A model generated the notes under the pieces. It was not told the origin of the DNA, did no database searches, and saw nothing but the letters and a program-made list of their open reading frames with translations. Positions 18,516 through 28,377 of a stretch of 64,000 bases of DNA are shown here, in pieces (position 1 is the first letter of the stretch; each line of letters begins with the position of its first letter). The translations under genes were made by a program, and so were the position numbers. Origin of the DNA: Flavobacterium sharifuzzamanii (GTDB lineage: Bacteria; Bacteroidota; Bacteroidia; Flavobacteriales; Flavobacteriaceae); contig NZ_QJGZ01000040.1 in the NCBI RefSeq assembly GCF_003254585.1, positions 496,001-560,000 on the forward strand, given 5' to 3'.

Positions 18516-21500
18516 ATGACTATAAAAAAATATATCTGTAGCATTTTAGCCGTGCTGTTTTTGGCAGGAGGCGCTTATGCTCAGAAGCGTGTAACCGTGA
18601 GCGGTTCGGTTAGAGACAACATGGGAGGCATTCCTGGCGCAACAATTATGGTAAAGAATGAAAAAAACAATGGGGTTACCGATTTTGATGGGAAATTCAG
18701 CATTACAGTAGCAGATCCAGAAACAGCGGTTTTGATTGTCAAATTTGTTGGTATGAATGATGAAATTGTGCCGCTAAAAGGGCGTACATCTGGAATTACA
18801 GTAACAATGAAAGAATCGAATAGCGAATTAAATGAAGTTGTTGTAATTGGCTACGGAACGCAAAAACGTAAAAACTTAACTGGAGCGGTTGCCAGTATAA
18901 AAGGTACCGAATTGGCAAAAGTGCCAACATCAAACGTAGCTGAAGCTTTGACAGGAAGACTTCCTGGAGTGCAGGTTACAACGGTTGACGGCTCGCCAGG
19001 AGCAGATGTTAAAATTAGAATTCGTGGAGGCGGATCAATTACTGAAGACAATTCGCCATTAATCCTAGTTGACGGTTTTGAAGTTGCCAACTTAAATGAT
19101 ATTCCGCCAACAGATATCGAATCGGTGGAAGTTTTAAAAGATGCAGCCTCTACAGCCGTATATGGTGCAAGAGGAGCAAATGGAGTAATCATCGTAACGA
19201 CTAAAGTTCCAAAAGCCGGAAAGGTTTCGGTTAACATTCATAATTATACTCAAATTAAAACGCTTGCCAATCATTTGGATGTTATGGATCCTTATGAATT
19301 TGTGATGATGCAGTACGAGTTCGCGCGCAAGGGGACTTCTAACCCAACTGCATTTTATAATATGTACGGCAGACCAAGCGAATATTACATTTATAAAGGG
19401 AATAAAGGTACAGATTGGCAAAATGAAATTTTTGGAAGCAATCCAATCGCAAGATACACGGATATCAACGTAAATGGGGGAAGCGAAAAAACGAAATTCA
19501 AATTTACGTTTGTAAATCAGGATCAGCCTGGGGTTTTGGTTGGAACCGGTATGCGTCAGAATTATGTTTATCTGATTTTAAATTCAAAATTAACAGACAA
19601 TCTTACCTTCGAATATCAGACCCGTTTAACCAATCAAACCATCGACGGTTCCGGAACAGATGGAGTGAGCTTGCTTAGAGCTTTGCGTGAGGCGCCGACA
19701 GGAGGTTTGGAAGATTATATGACTTTGCCTGAAGATAATACTTATTTTGATCCGGACGATTATGAAATTAAACCTCGTTTTAATCCATTCGAAGAAGCAG
19801 AGAAAAACTACCGTAAACGCACTACGAGAATATTTAACACTACCGGAGCTTTAACGTGGACAATCAAAAAAGGCTTGACACTTCGCTCTTCATTCGGTTA
19901 CGAATATAAATATCAGGAAGACGGCCGTTTCTGGGGAACAGATACTAAAACGGCATTAGAGAATAACAATATGCCTCTAACATATTGGTCTATGGCCCAA
20001 TCGCCACGCTGGCAGCTGAACAACGTATTAAACTACGGATTTAAGTTAAAAGAACGCCACGATTTCCAATTGATGGTTGGACAGGAAATAAAAGATCAGG
20101 AAAGTTCAATTAAGTTTTTCCGCACCCGTTATTTTCCTGAAGACATAACTGGAGAAAAAGCTTTAGACAACCTAGCTTTGGGAACTCCTTTTGATAATGG
20201 TTCAAATGCAGAATCTCCAAATAGAATTTCGTCATTTTTTGGAAGAGCGAATTACGGTTATGACGATCGTTATCTTTTTACGTTTACCGTTCGTACTGAC
20301 GGTTCTACAAAATTCGGTCCAGACAACAGATGGGGAGTTTTCCCAGCGGGCGCTTTTGCTTGGAGGGTCTCAAATGAAAGTTTCCTAAAAAATAGCCAGA
20401 CGGTTTCAAACCTAAAACTTCGTTTGAGTTATGGAGCTTCAGGCAATGATAGAATTAAAGGCGATTTATATGCAAAGTATTACGGAGTTTCCAGAGACCG
20501 TTCTGTAGGATGGGGAGAAGAAAACCATTACTACTATAATTTTTACAACGACAAGTATCTGAACAATCCAAACGTAAAATGGGAGACAACCTATACGGCA
20601 AACGTAGGTCTTGATTTTGGTTTTTTCAAAGAAAGGCTTACAGGAACTTTAGATTTCTATCACAATAAGGTAAAAGATTTATTAGTGCCATCTGATATTG
20701 CTTCGGTTTCCGGTTTTACAAAAATGATGACCAATGTCGGGCAGACTTCTAATAAAGGTGTCGAATTTGCAATCAACGGAAGCGTAATTAAGAAAAAAGA
20801 TTTTCAAGTTGATTTGACTTTTAATATTGGCTACAACAAAAATAAAATTGACAAACTGGCGAGCGGGGAACAAGAATGGATTTTAAGTTCGGGCTGGGCA
20901 GGAACACAATTATTAAATGATGATGATTACCGTGCTTACGTAGGCGGAACAAAAGGGTTGATTTATGGTTTCGTAAACGATGGCTTCTATACAATGGATG
21001 ACTTTGAATCTTTTGATGCAGTAACTAAAACTTGGAAATTAAAAGAGGGTGTTGCCAATTCAAAAAATCTTTCGGGAGATCCGGTTCCAGGAAATGCCAA
21101 GTTTAAAAAACTGGCTCCTGTTGATCCTTCAGACCCAAACAGCTATGTAATTGGAGATAAAGACAGAAAGGTTATCGGAGATACAAATCCTGATTTTTCT
21201 GGAGGTTTTGGAGTAAATGCCATTTGGAAAAATTTCGATTTGACGGCATTTTTCAATTTCATGTCAGGATTTGATGTCTACAACGCCAATAAGATTATGA
21301 CGACTTCTTTCTTCCAGAACAACCAGAACAATTTCAGTATGGATGTAGGACTGGACAATCGCTGGAGAAATTATGACGACATGGGTAATGATCTTCGCTA
21401 TTCGCCAGAACAGCTGGCAAAACAAAACGAAAACGCTACCATGTGGAATCCGGTATCTCTTGGACGCCCTATTGCCATGTCTTATGCAGTCGAAGATGGT

Positions 21501-21737
21501 TCGTTCTTGAGATTAAACACTTTGAGCATTGGTTATACTATTCCAAAACAAAACAGTTCAAAAGTGGGATTCAGCAGAATTAGGCTATATGCGACAGGAA
21601 GCAACTTATTTGTTTGGACGAACTATTCAGGATACGATCCAGATATCAATCTTGAAACAGGATTAACACCAAATATTGATTACAATGCTTATCCAAGAAC
21701 GCGCAATTACGCTTTTGGAGTGCAGCTGTCATTTTAA
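18516..21737 (+). CDS. SusC-like TonB-dependent receptor (pectin PUL)
   Basis: This 1,073-residue outer-membrane receptor imports oligosaccharides together with the SusD partner that follows. A signal peptide ends near AYAQ (residue 23). The CarboxypepD_reg-like domain follows (about 27-105, with GIPGATIMVKNEKNNGVTDF). The SusC-family signature NEVVVIGYGTQKRKNLTGAV then leads into the TonB plug (SNVAEALTGRLPGVQV, VLKDAASTAVYGARGANGVI) and the beta barrel to the C-terminal Phe (FGVQLSF). There is no STN domain, so direct anti-sigma signalling is not expected; control is probably by the HTCS. It is separated by 25 bases from susD. Confidence 0.96.
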   Translation: MTIKKYICSILAVLFLAGGAYAQKRVTVSGSVRDNMGGIPGATIMVKNEKNNGVTDFDGKFSITVADPETAVLIVKFVGMNDEIVPLKGRTSGITVTMKESNSELNEVVVIGYGTQKRKNLTGAVASIKGTELAKVPTSNVAEALTGRLPGVQVTTVDGSPGADVKIRIRGGGSITEDNSPLILVDGFEVANLNDIPPTDIESVEVLKDAASTAVYGARGANGVIIVTTKVPKAGKVSVNIHNYTQIKTLANHLDVMDPYEFVMMQYEFARKGTSNPTAFYNMYGRPSEYYIYKGNKGTDWQNEIFGSNPIARYTDINVNGGSEKTKFKFTFVNQDQPGVLVGTGMRQNYVYLILNSKLTDNLTFEYQTRLTNQTIDGSGTDGVSLLRALREAPTGGLEDYMTLPEDNTYFDPDDYEIKPRFNPFEEAEKNYRKRTTRIFNTTGALTWTIKKGLTLRSSFGYEYKYQEDGRFWGTDTKTALENNNMPLTYWSMAQSPRWQLNNVLNYGFKLKERHDFQLMVGQEIKDQESSIKFFRTRYFPEDITGEKALDNLALGTPFDNGSNAESPNRISSFFGRANYGYDDRYLFTFTVRTDGSTKFGPDNRWGVFPAGAFAWRVSNESFLKNSQTVSNLKLRLSYGASGNDRIKGDLYAKYYGVSRDRSVGWGEENHYYYNFYNDKYLNNPNVKWETTYTANVGLDFGFFKERLTGTLDFYHNKVKDLLVPSDIASVSGFTKMMTNVGQTSNKGVEFAINGSVIKKKDFQVDLTFNIGYNKNKIDKLASGEQEWILSSGWAGTQLLNDDDYRAYVGGTKGLIYGFVNDGFYTMDDFESFDAVTKTWKLKEGVANSKNLSGDPVPGNAKFKKLAPVDPSDPNSYVIGDKDRKVIGDTNPDFSGGFGVNAIWKNFDLTAFFNFMSGFDVYNANKIMTTSFFQNNQNNFSMDVGLDNRWRNYDDMGNDLRYSPEQLAKQNENATMWNPVSLGRPIAMSYAVEDGSFLRLNTLSIGYTIPKQNSSKVGFSRIRLYATGSNLFVWTNYSGYDPDINLETGLTPNIDYNAYPRTRNYAFGVQLSF

Positions 21738-21762
21738 TTAAACAATATTAAATCTCACAAAG

Positions 21763-23655
21763 ATGAATAAAAAGATAATATTTAGTTTTCTGCTAGTTGC
21801 GCTGTTTTTTACAGCCTGCGACGAATATCTGGATGTACAGCCAGGATCTGGCTTTACCCAAGCAGAAGTTTTCAAATCAGAGAAAGACATTCAGTCTGCT
21901 GTTGCGGGTGTTTATACGCTTATGCTGACTGATGATGCTTACGCTAACCGCCTTGCTTTTGTTTTTAACATGAATACAGATGTAGAAATGTCTGGCGTGT
22001 CGACCAATACAGTAAACGGAAACGGTTCTGATATTGCGTGTTACGATCCAAAGCCATATTGGACTACTTTAAATGGCACTTGGAGCGCCATGTACAAAAT
22101 CATCAATACTGCCAATGATGTAATTGAAGGAATTGAAAGTTCTGATTTGTATAAAGCAGATCCAAAAAATGCTCCTTCCACTATTATGCAGATGTATGGA
22201 GAAGTGAAAACAATTCGTGCAATGGTGTATTTGGATATGATCCGCATTTGGGGAGACGTTGTCTTCCGCACTAAATCTTCAACTGGAGATGAGAATTTTG
22301 CGGTAGGTACAACAGACCGAAATGTGATTCTTGAATTTTTAATTGACGATTTAAAGTCAGTTGAGCCTTATATGAAAAATGCAAACGAATTGGATTATGG
22401 AGTGGAACGCGCTTCTAGAAGTTTCAATCAAGGTTTAATTGGATTATTGGCTCTTACAAGAGGAGGATGGACGCTTCGCCCGGACGAAAACAATCCGGCA
22501 AGTATTGGGCATATGGAAAGAGGAAAAAATTACGAGCAGTATTATGATATTGCAATCCAATATCTGGAAAAAGTAATTTTAGGGAGACAGCATGATTTAA
22601 AATTAAGCTTTAGAGATTTCTGGATTAAACAGAACAATTGGGAAACACCAGTAAATGACGATGTTATTTTCTCAATTCCAATGCTGAAAAACTCTACAGG
22701 CGAGTACGGCTATTTTGCTGGAATTCCGATTATTGAAGGGAACCATCCTTACGGAAGCGCTTCAGGAACCCTTAGCTTGTGCGGAGAATATCTTTATTCG
22801 TTCGATAATAAAGATTTAAGAAGAGATGTTACTTGTGCGCCGCTTTCTTACGATCAAAATTTAAATCAGGTAATTCGTTTGGATTTGGCACGTTTGGCTG
22901 TTGGAAAATGGTCTAAATTATGGATGAATGATCCGTTGGGAAGCACAAGCCAGAAAGGTACGGGAATCAACTATTCTTGGATGCGTTTTGCAGATGTACT
23001 GCTAATGTACGCTGAAGCGGTGAATGAACGTTTTGGCCCTCGCGAAGATGCACGTGAATGTTTGAGACGTGTGAGAAGAAGAGCTTTTGCTCAAGCAGAT
23101 TGGGGAACTAAAGTAGATAATTATGTAATGTCTAAATCATCGCCCGATTTGTTCTTTAAAGCTATTATGGACGAGCGCAAATGGGAATTTGGCGGAGAAA
23201 GCAAACGTAAATTCGATTTGGCGCGCTGGAATAAATTCAGCGAAGTGATTTACAATCAATACTACAGACTATACAATTGGGGACGCGTAGCCAATGGAGC
23301 TTATGTTCCTGGCATCGACCAGGTTCCAGGAAGCATTTATTATAAAAACATTCCGGATCCTGTTAACTCTGGCAGAACAATCTTAGATATCAAAGGAATT
23401 GATGAAATTCTGCAAGCTCGCCCTGCAGGTTATACAGAACTTCCGTTTGCTGTAAGCTGGTATTCATTAAACAACGAAACGGCAAGTTATGAACCAAGAA
23501 ACGATATCAAATGGAGTTTTAGAGGATTCATCAATTACAACAACGCTTCATCAGTATCTCCAACAGATCCATTACGTTATTTATGTCCCTATCCTTCTAA
23601 GGTAATTACAGATCATAGAGGAGCTATTCAAAATTATTATGGATTTAATTTTTAA
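21763..23655 (+). CDS. SusD/RagB-like glycan-binding lipoprotein (pectin PUL)
   Basis: This 630-residue outer-membrane lipoprotein has lipobox LFFTACDEY with Cys19. The helical TPR-like SusD fold is supported by the N-terminal ECF-type segment SGFTQAEVFKSEKDIQSAV, the central segment IRAMVYLDMIRIWGDV, and the C-terminal RFADVLLMYAEAVNERFG and DERKWEFGGESKRKFDLARW motifs, which are typical of the RagB/SusD family. It forms the lid of the SusC channel. It immediately follows susC and precedes a second surface lipoprotein by 12 bases. Confidence 0.95.
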   Translation: MNKKIIFSFLLVALFFTACDEYLDVQPGSGFTQAEVFKSEKDIQSAVAGVYTLMLTDDAYANRLAFVFNMNTDVEMSGVSTNTVNGNGSDIACYDPKPYWTTLNGTWSAMYKIINTANDVIEGIESSDLYKADPKNAPSTIMQMYGEVKTIRAMVYLDMIRIWGDVVFRTKSSTGDENFAVGTTDRNVILEFLIDDLKSVEPYMKNANELDYGVERASRSFNQGLIGLLALTRGGWTLRPDENNPASIGHMERGKNYEQYYDIAIQYLEKVILGRQHDLKLSFRDFWIKQNNWETPVNDDVIFSIPMLKNSTGEYGYFAGIPIIEGNHPYGSASGTLSLCGEYLYSFDNKDLRRDVTCAPLSYDQNLNQVIRLDLARLAVGKWSKLWMNDPLGSTSQKGTGINYSWMRFADVLLMYAEAVNERFGPREDARECLRRVRRRAFAQADWGTKVDNYVMSKSSPDLFFKAIMDERKWEFGGESKRKFDLARWNKFSEVIYNQYYRLYNWGRVANGAYVPGIDQVPGSIYYKNIPDPVNSGRTILDIKGIDEILQARPAGYTELPFAVSWYSLNNETASYEPRNDIKWSFRGFINYNNASSVSPTDPLRYLCPYPSKVITDHRGAIQNYYGFNF

Positions 23656-23667
23656 ATCAAGTAAAGC

Positions 23668-25317
23668 ATGAAAAACTTTAGAAAAATACTTTATATACTG
23701 TCTCTAATTGGTTTAATTGCCTGCGGAGAAATGCTGATATCTTGTGAAAACGATGAGTTTAAATATCCGCAAGAACAAGATCTGTTTCAGCCAAAATTTG
23801 TACTTGTAGCCCCTTTAGTAAAAGGCAATTCAATAGCCATTGTATGGTATAAAGTTAACGATGCGGCATCTTATACCGTAGAGCTGCATTTAGACAATTA
23901 TTATAAAAGTTTATACAAATCGTATACAACGACAGACACCCAACTTTTAATGGATGACATTCCGTATAAAACGCAGTTTTACATTAGAGTAAGATCTAAT
24001 CATGCTATAGACGGGCATAATTCGCAATGGTCCTATACCAATGCTTTAACAGAAGAGCGTCCGCCGTTTGATCCAATTTTGCATACAGTAGAAAAGGTTA
24101 ATATTACAGAAACTGAAGTTACAGTAAACTGGGATATTTCTCCTCAGAATCCAGTAGACAGCATTTCTGTTTCGCCTGCACAATCTGCTGAAATTCCTGC
24201 AATTGGCCGTAAGCTAACTTCTGCGGAAATTGCCAAAGGAGAAGCAACAGTAGCTGGCTTAGAAAAAAACACATTGTACAATGTAAATATTTTCGACAAC
24301 AACAAACCAAGACGTTATGATAAGCCTTATAATCAGGTTTCTTTCCGTTCGGCAGGTCCATCAACATCCACTATTATTGTAACAAAAGGAATGGATTTGG
24401 ATGCTTTATTGAGAACAAACAATGACGATCCGACCATCCCAGAAGGAACAGAATATTTCCTTGAAGCCGGTTCACTGTTTAAAATTACGCCTTTTACCAT
24501 TTCAAAAGGATTCAAACTTACAGGAGGAACGGAAGGAGAACGCCCTCAGATCGAAATGAACGGAAACTGGAATATTGCAGAGGGTTCTTATTTGTCGGAA
24601 TTGGCTTTTGAAAACATTCGTTTTTATCAGACTATTGACGCAAGTTATTTCTTTAATAGCGGAACAGCTTGGAAATTAGATAAAATTACTTTCTACAATT
24701 GTGTTTTCAATTATTTTAAACGTGGATTCTGGAGACATCAAGGAAACGGAAAATACAAAGAAATTGGTGAATTTGACATGAGCTACTGTACGTTTGATCA
24801 GGTGGGAGGACACTCAGGACCATACGGAACATTTGTATTCGGTTCTGCCGGAGCTGATAATGTGAAGAAAGCCAAATTCTCAAACTGCACTTTCATGAGA
24901 GATTACTATCAGACAGCAGACAAGAACCGAAACTTTAAAAACCTGTTTGATTATGGCACATCGGCTTATCCGATCCAATTAGAATACCAAAATATTACGA
25001 TTTACGATTATGCGTATAACAGGGCATTAATAAATATTCCGAATGCCGTCGGATCTACTTTAATCTTTAAGAATGTATTATTGGCATCTTCTTGCGGTAA
25101 AGTAATTCAGGCAATTGCAGCCAATACGCCTGCAACTTACGGAAACAATTATACAACGACAGATTATCTGCTAGGTGCCGCAGCAATTCAGGGAACCGAT
25201 CTGGGCATAAGCGCGCAAAATTTATTTGTTGATCCTGCAAATGGCAATTTGATGATTAAAGATCCAAATTCTCCAATTGTAACCAATAAAGTAGGAGACA
25301 CAAGATGGTTGCCTTAA
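23668..25317 (+). CDS. Surface lipoprotein with FN3-like, DUF4957- and DUF5123-like domains
   Basis: This 549-residue lipoprotein has possible lipobox cysteines at residue 19 (LIACGE) or 26 (LISCEN). Two fibronectin-III-like domains occupy about 40-230. A parallel beta-helix region follows: a DUF4957-like part (about 240-385, GSLFKITPFTISKGFKLTGG) and a DUF5123-like C-terminal part (about 395-549), ending in GDTRWLP. Proteins of this class are found next to SusC/SusD in pectin loci. The beta-helix resembles pectin-active folds, so a binding role for galacturonan at the cell surface is inferred. No catalytic residues were identified. Confidence 0.85.
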   Translation: MKNFRKILYILSLIGLIACGEMLISCENDEFKYPQEQDLFQPKFVLVAPLVKGNSIAIVWYKVNDAASYTVELHLDNYYKSLYKSYTTTDTQLLMDDIPYKTQFYIRVRSNHAIDGHNSQWSYTNALTEERPPFDPILHTVEKVNITETEVTVNWDISPQNPVDSISVSPAQSAEIPAIGRKLTSAEIAKGEATVAGLEKNTLYNVNIFDNNKPRRYDKPYNQVSFRSAGPSTSTIIVTKGMDLDALLRTNNDDPTIPEGTEYFLEAGSLFKITPFTISKGFKLTGGTEGERPQIEMNGNWNIAEGSYLSELAFENIRFYQTIDASYFFNSGTAWKLDKITFYNCVFNYFKRGFWRHQGNGKYKEIGEFDMSYCTFDQVGGHSGPYGTFVFGSAGADNVKKAKFSNCTFMRDYYQTADKNRNFKNLFDYGTSAYPIQLEYQNITIYDYAYNRALINIPNAVGSTLIFKNVLLASSCGKVIQAIAANTPATYGNNYTTTDYLLGAAAIQGTDLGISAQNLFVDPANGNLMIKDPNSPIVTNKVGDTRWLP

Positions 25318-25348
25318 GTTTTGTTAATTAAGTGGTTTCAGTACTTTC

Positions 25349-25380
25349 ATGAAGTATCCTTGTGGTTGAGGATACTTCAT
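25349..25380 (+). other. Strong intercistronic hairpin between the Sus and enzyme genes
   Basis: Perfect 12-bp arms (ATGAAGTATCCT, 25,349-25,360, and AGGATACTTCAT, 25,369-25,380) with an 8-base loop lie 32 bases after the lipoprotein stop. There is no T-tract, so it may be an RNA-processing or stabilising element, or a weak terminator between the surface-protein genes and the enzymes. Confidence 0.55.
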
Positions 25381-25420
25381 TGTACTGTCTTCCTTAGATT
25401 AATAGAAGAAAATTAGACTT

Positions 25421-25451
25421 TAAAACATCAAGACTTTTTTGTGATGTTTTA
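25421..25451 (+). terminator. Second hairpin in the same gap
   Basis: Arms TAAAACATCA (25,421-25,430) and TGATGTTTTA (25,442-25,451) form a perfect 10-bp stem whose loop carries six T residues. It is 33 bases upstream of the GH43 start. It may act with the preceding hairpin to attenuate transcription or define an mRNA end. Confidence 0.4.
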
Positions 25452-25483
25452 ATGAAGCGAATTATATAATAAAAATCAATACA

Positions 25484-27127
25484 ATGAAATTCAAACAATT
25501 GCTATTCGCCTTAGGATTATTTTGGTATTTGGGAGCAAATGCACAAGGCTGGAACGCCGACTTAGGAAATGGAAAATACAAAAATCCAATCTTGCATGTA
25601 GATTATTCTGATCCCGATGTTTGTGCTGGAGAAGATGGTTATTACATGACAGCCTCGAGTTTTAACAGTGTTCCGGGACTTCCTATACTTCATTCTAAAG
25701 ACCTTGTAAATTGGGAATTGATTGGATATGCATTGCAAAATCTATTTCCGATAGAACATTATCAAACCGTTCGTCATGGCGATGGCGTTTGGGCCCCATC
25801 TATCCGTTACCACAATGGCGAGTATTTTATTTACTGGGGAGATCCAGATTTTGGAATATTTATGGTAAAAACCAAAAATCCTGCCGGTGTTTGGGACGAG
25901 CCAATTTTAGTAAAAGAAGCAAAAGGAATTATAGATACCTGCCCATTTTGGGATGAAGAAGGAAAAGCGTATTTATCTTATGCTTTTGCAGGAAGCCGCG
26001 CCAATGTGAAAACAGTTTTAATGCTGTCTGAAATGGCATCAGACGGAACTAAACTAATAGGAAATCCAGCTTTGGTTTTTGACGGGCATAACGGACACAC
26101 CACAGTTGAAGGTTCAAAAATGTACAAACGTGAAGGATACTATTGGATTATGGCTCCTGCAGGTGGCGTAAAGCCAGGATGGCAATTGGCAATGCGTTCC
26201 AAAAATGTTTGGGGGCCTTATGAATATAAAGTGGTTCTTCATCAAGGAGATTCACCAGTTAACGGGCCTCATCAAGGCGGTTATGTTGAAACTCCAAACC
26301 GAGACGGATGGTTTTTGCATTTTCAAGACCGTTGGGCTTACGGGCGCGTGGTTCATTTGCAGCCTGTGACTTGGAAAGACGGTTGGCCTATTATGGGGAA
26401 AGATTCCAATAAGGATGGAATTGGAGAGCCTGTTATGGAATGGACAAAACCAAACGTAGGGAAGAATTATGCGGCAACGCCATTAGTTTCTTCAGATGAA
26501 TTTAATAGCCATCAATTGGGACTGCAATGGCAATGGCAAGCCAATCAGAATCCTGCCGAGCATTGGGGATGGTCTTCAGCAAATCTTGGTTTTATGCGTC
26601 TAAACTGCATTGCGAAAAAAGAAGGAGTAAAAACCATGTGGATGATGCCGAATCTTTTATTGCAAAAATTTCCCGGTGCCAATTTTATGGCAACAGCAAA
26701 ATTAACTTTCGAGAATAATCCAGATGCAGGAGTAAGCGGTTCAGGCTTGATTGTATTTGGCGAAGATTACGCTTACATCGCAATTGAACAGGATAAAGCA
26801 GGTAATTTAAATTTGGTGCAGCGCACTATGAAAAGCGCCAGAACTTCTAAAGAATTGGAGAAAGAAATGGCATCGATTCCTGTCAATAAAAAAGAAGTGA
26901 GTCTGCGTGCCAAAGTAGAAATGATTCAGAACAAAGAACCTTTTGATGCTAAAGTCACTTTTTATTACAGCATTGATGGAAAGAATTTTAAAAAACTGGG
27001 AGAATCATTCAAGCCAAGCGCGGGAAGATGGGTTGGGGCTAAAATCGGACTTTTTGCAACAGGATCGAAAACTATAAATGACAGCAGTTACGCCGATTAC
27101 GATTGGTTTAGAGTTGAAGAAAATTAG
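25484..27127 (+). CDS. GH43 glycosidase with C-terminal beta-sandwich
   Basis: This 547-residue exported enzyme has a signal peptide ending at NAQ (residue 21). The N-terminal five-bladed propeller of family GH43 has the catalytic base Asp43 in VDYSDPDVC, the middle acidic residue in IDTCPFWDEEGKAYLSYAF (about 150) and the general acid Glu in TTVEGSKMYKREGYYW (about 208). From about residue 345 a concanavalin-like beta-sandwich follows, as in GH43 beta-xylosidase and arabinofuranosidase subfamilies. It begins the enzyme block of the PUL and likely trims arabinose or xylose side chains from pectin. Substrate choice is inferred. Confidence 0.9.
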   Translation: MKFKQLLFALGLFWYLGANAQGWNADLGNGKYKNPILHVDYSDPDVCAGEDGYYMTASSFNSVPGLPILHSKDLVNWELIGYALQNLFPIEHYQTVRHGDGVWAPSIRYHNGEYFIYWGDPDFGIFMVKTKNPAGVWDEPILVKEAKGIIDTCPFWDEEGKAYLSYAFAGSRANVKTVLMLSEMASDGTKLIGNPALVFDGHNGHTTVEGSKMYKREGYYWIMAPAGGVKPGWQLAMRSKNVWGPYEYKVVLHQGDSPVNGPHQGGYVETPNRDGWFLHFQDRWAYGRVVHLQPVTWKDGWPIMGKDSNKDGIGEPVMEWTKPNVGKNYAATPLVSSDEFNSHQLGLQWQWQANQNPAEHWGWSSANLGFMRLNCIAKKEGVKTMWMMPNLLLQKFPGANFMATAKLTFENNPDAGVSGSGLIVFGEDYAYIAIEQDKAGNLNLVQRTMKSARTSKELEKEMASIPVNKKEVSLRAKVEMIQNKEPFDAKVTFYYSIDGKNFKKLGESFKPSAGRWVGAKIGLFATGSKTINDSSYADYDWFRVEEN

Positions 27128-27134
27128 AAATAGC

Positions 27135-28355
27135 ATGAAGCATAAAATGAAATATTGTTTTCTTGCTTTGTTCGTTGGAATCATTTCTTTCGGGCAATCA
27201 AGATCGGCAAATGAAAAAGAATTATCTCCAGTGGAATGGGCAGTTAAAATGGCCGATTCAGATCAGAAACGTGTTCCAAATCCAGTATTTCTGGATGGAG
27301 TCAAATATCCCAAATGGAATTATACAAATGGCTTGGTGGCTCTTGCCAATCAGAAATTATATGATTATACCAAAAATCAGAAATATTTGGATTACGGACT
27401 TTCTTATGCCGAACAATTAATTGACAAAGATGGAAACATATTAGGAGGCTATGAACTTGATAAATACAGCTTGGATCTGATAAATTCCGGAAAAATACTT
27501 TTTGAAATTTATAAAAAGACAAATGATTCGCGCTATAAAAAAGCGATGGATTTATTGCGCAAACAATTAGAAGGACATCCACGGAATTCTGATGGAGGCT
27601 ATTGGCATAAAAAGAGCTATCCGTGGCAAATGTGGCTGGATGGCGTTTATATGGCAGATCCTTTTTCAGCGCAATACGGAGCAGTTTTCAGTGATCCAAA
27701 AGCGATTGATGATGCTATCCTTCAAGCAGAATTAATTCAGAAACACACTTTTGATGCTAAAACAGGTTTGAATTTACATGGTTATGATGAAAAACGCGAG
27801 CAATTCTGGGCAAACAAAACAACCGGAACTTCTACGCATGTATGGGGGCGAGCACAAGGCTGGTATTGTATGGCTTTGGTTGATATTTTAGACTTTGTTC
27901 CAGAAAATCATCCTAAAAGAAAAGATTTAATAAAAATTGTTCAACTGGTTTTTGATGCTGTTCTAAAAGCGCAAGATTCTAAAACAGAAGTCTGGTGGCA
28001 AGTAATGGATCAGCCGGGAAGAAAGGGGAACTATCTGGAATCGACTTGTTCTGCAATGTTTGTGTATTCTTTTGCTAAAGCTTGCAACAAAGGGTATGTA
28101 GACCAAAAATTTCTGAAATCGGCAAAAAAAGGTTTTAACGGAATTCAAAAAGAATTTATAAAAGATAATGAAGACGGAACTATTTCAATTTCGAAATGCT
28201 GTGCCGTTGCGGGATTAGGAGGCAAAAATCCTGAAGATAGAAACGGTTCATTTGAATACTATATTTCTGAACCTATTAGAGATGACGATGCAAAAGCAGT
28301 TGGCTCTTATATTCTGGCTGGGATCGAATTGCAAAAATCTTTAGACAAAAAATAA
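27135..28355 (+). CDS. GH105 unsaturated galacturonyl/rhamnogalacturonyl hydrolase
   Basis: The 406-residue product belongs to GH105 (YteR/YesR family), which removes the unsaturated galacturonic acid left at the non-reducing end by pectin lyases. I choose ATG 27,135 because it gives a signal peptide (KYCFLALFVGIISFGQS) and lies just after the GH43 stop. A longer frame from 27,078 would overlap GH43. Family motifs are the (alpha/alpha)6 barrel segments MWLDGVYMADPF, whose Asp corresponds to the catalytic acid in YteR, HVWGRAQGWYCMALVDIL, and a C-terminal CCAVAGLGG turn. It complements the pectate lyase encoded downstream. Confidence 0.92.
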   Translation: MKHKMKYCFLALFVGIISFGQSRSANEKELSPVEWAVKMADSDQKRVPNPVFLDGVKYPKWNYTNGLVALANQKLYDYTKNQKYLDYGLSYAEQLIDKDGNILGGYELDKYSLDLINSGKILFEIYKKTNDSRYKKAMDLLRKQLEGHPRNSDGGYWHKKSYPWQMWLDGVYMADPFSAQYGAVFSDPKAIDDAILQAELIQKHTFDAKTGLNLHGYDEKREQFWANKTTGTSTHVWGRAQGWYCMALVDILDFVPENHPKRKDLIKIVQLVFDAVLKAQDSKTEVWWQVMDQPGRKGNYLESTCSAMFVYSFAKACNKGYVDQKFLKSAKKGFNGIQKEFIKDNEDGTISISKCCAVAGLGGKNPEDRNGSFEYYISEPIRDDDAKAVGSYILAGIELQKSLDKK

Positions 28356-28377
28356 TATATCAAAATTACAATGGGTT

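Noticed and set aside
27078..27135. Longer GH105 start inside the GH43 gene
   Set aside because: It adds 19 residues before a typical signal peptide and overlaps GH43, so the ATG at 27,135 is preferred.
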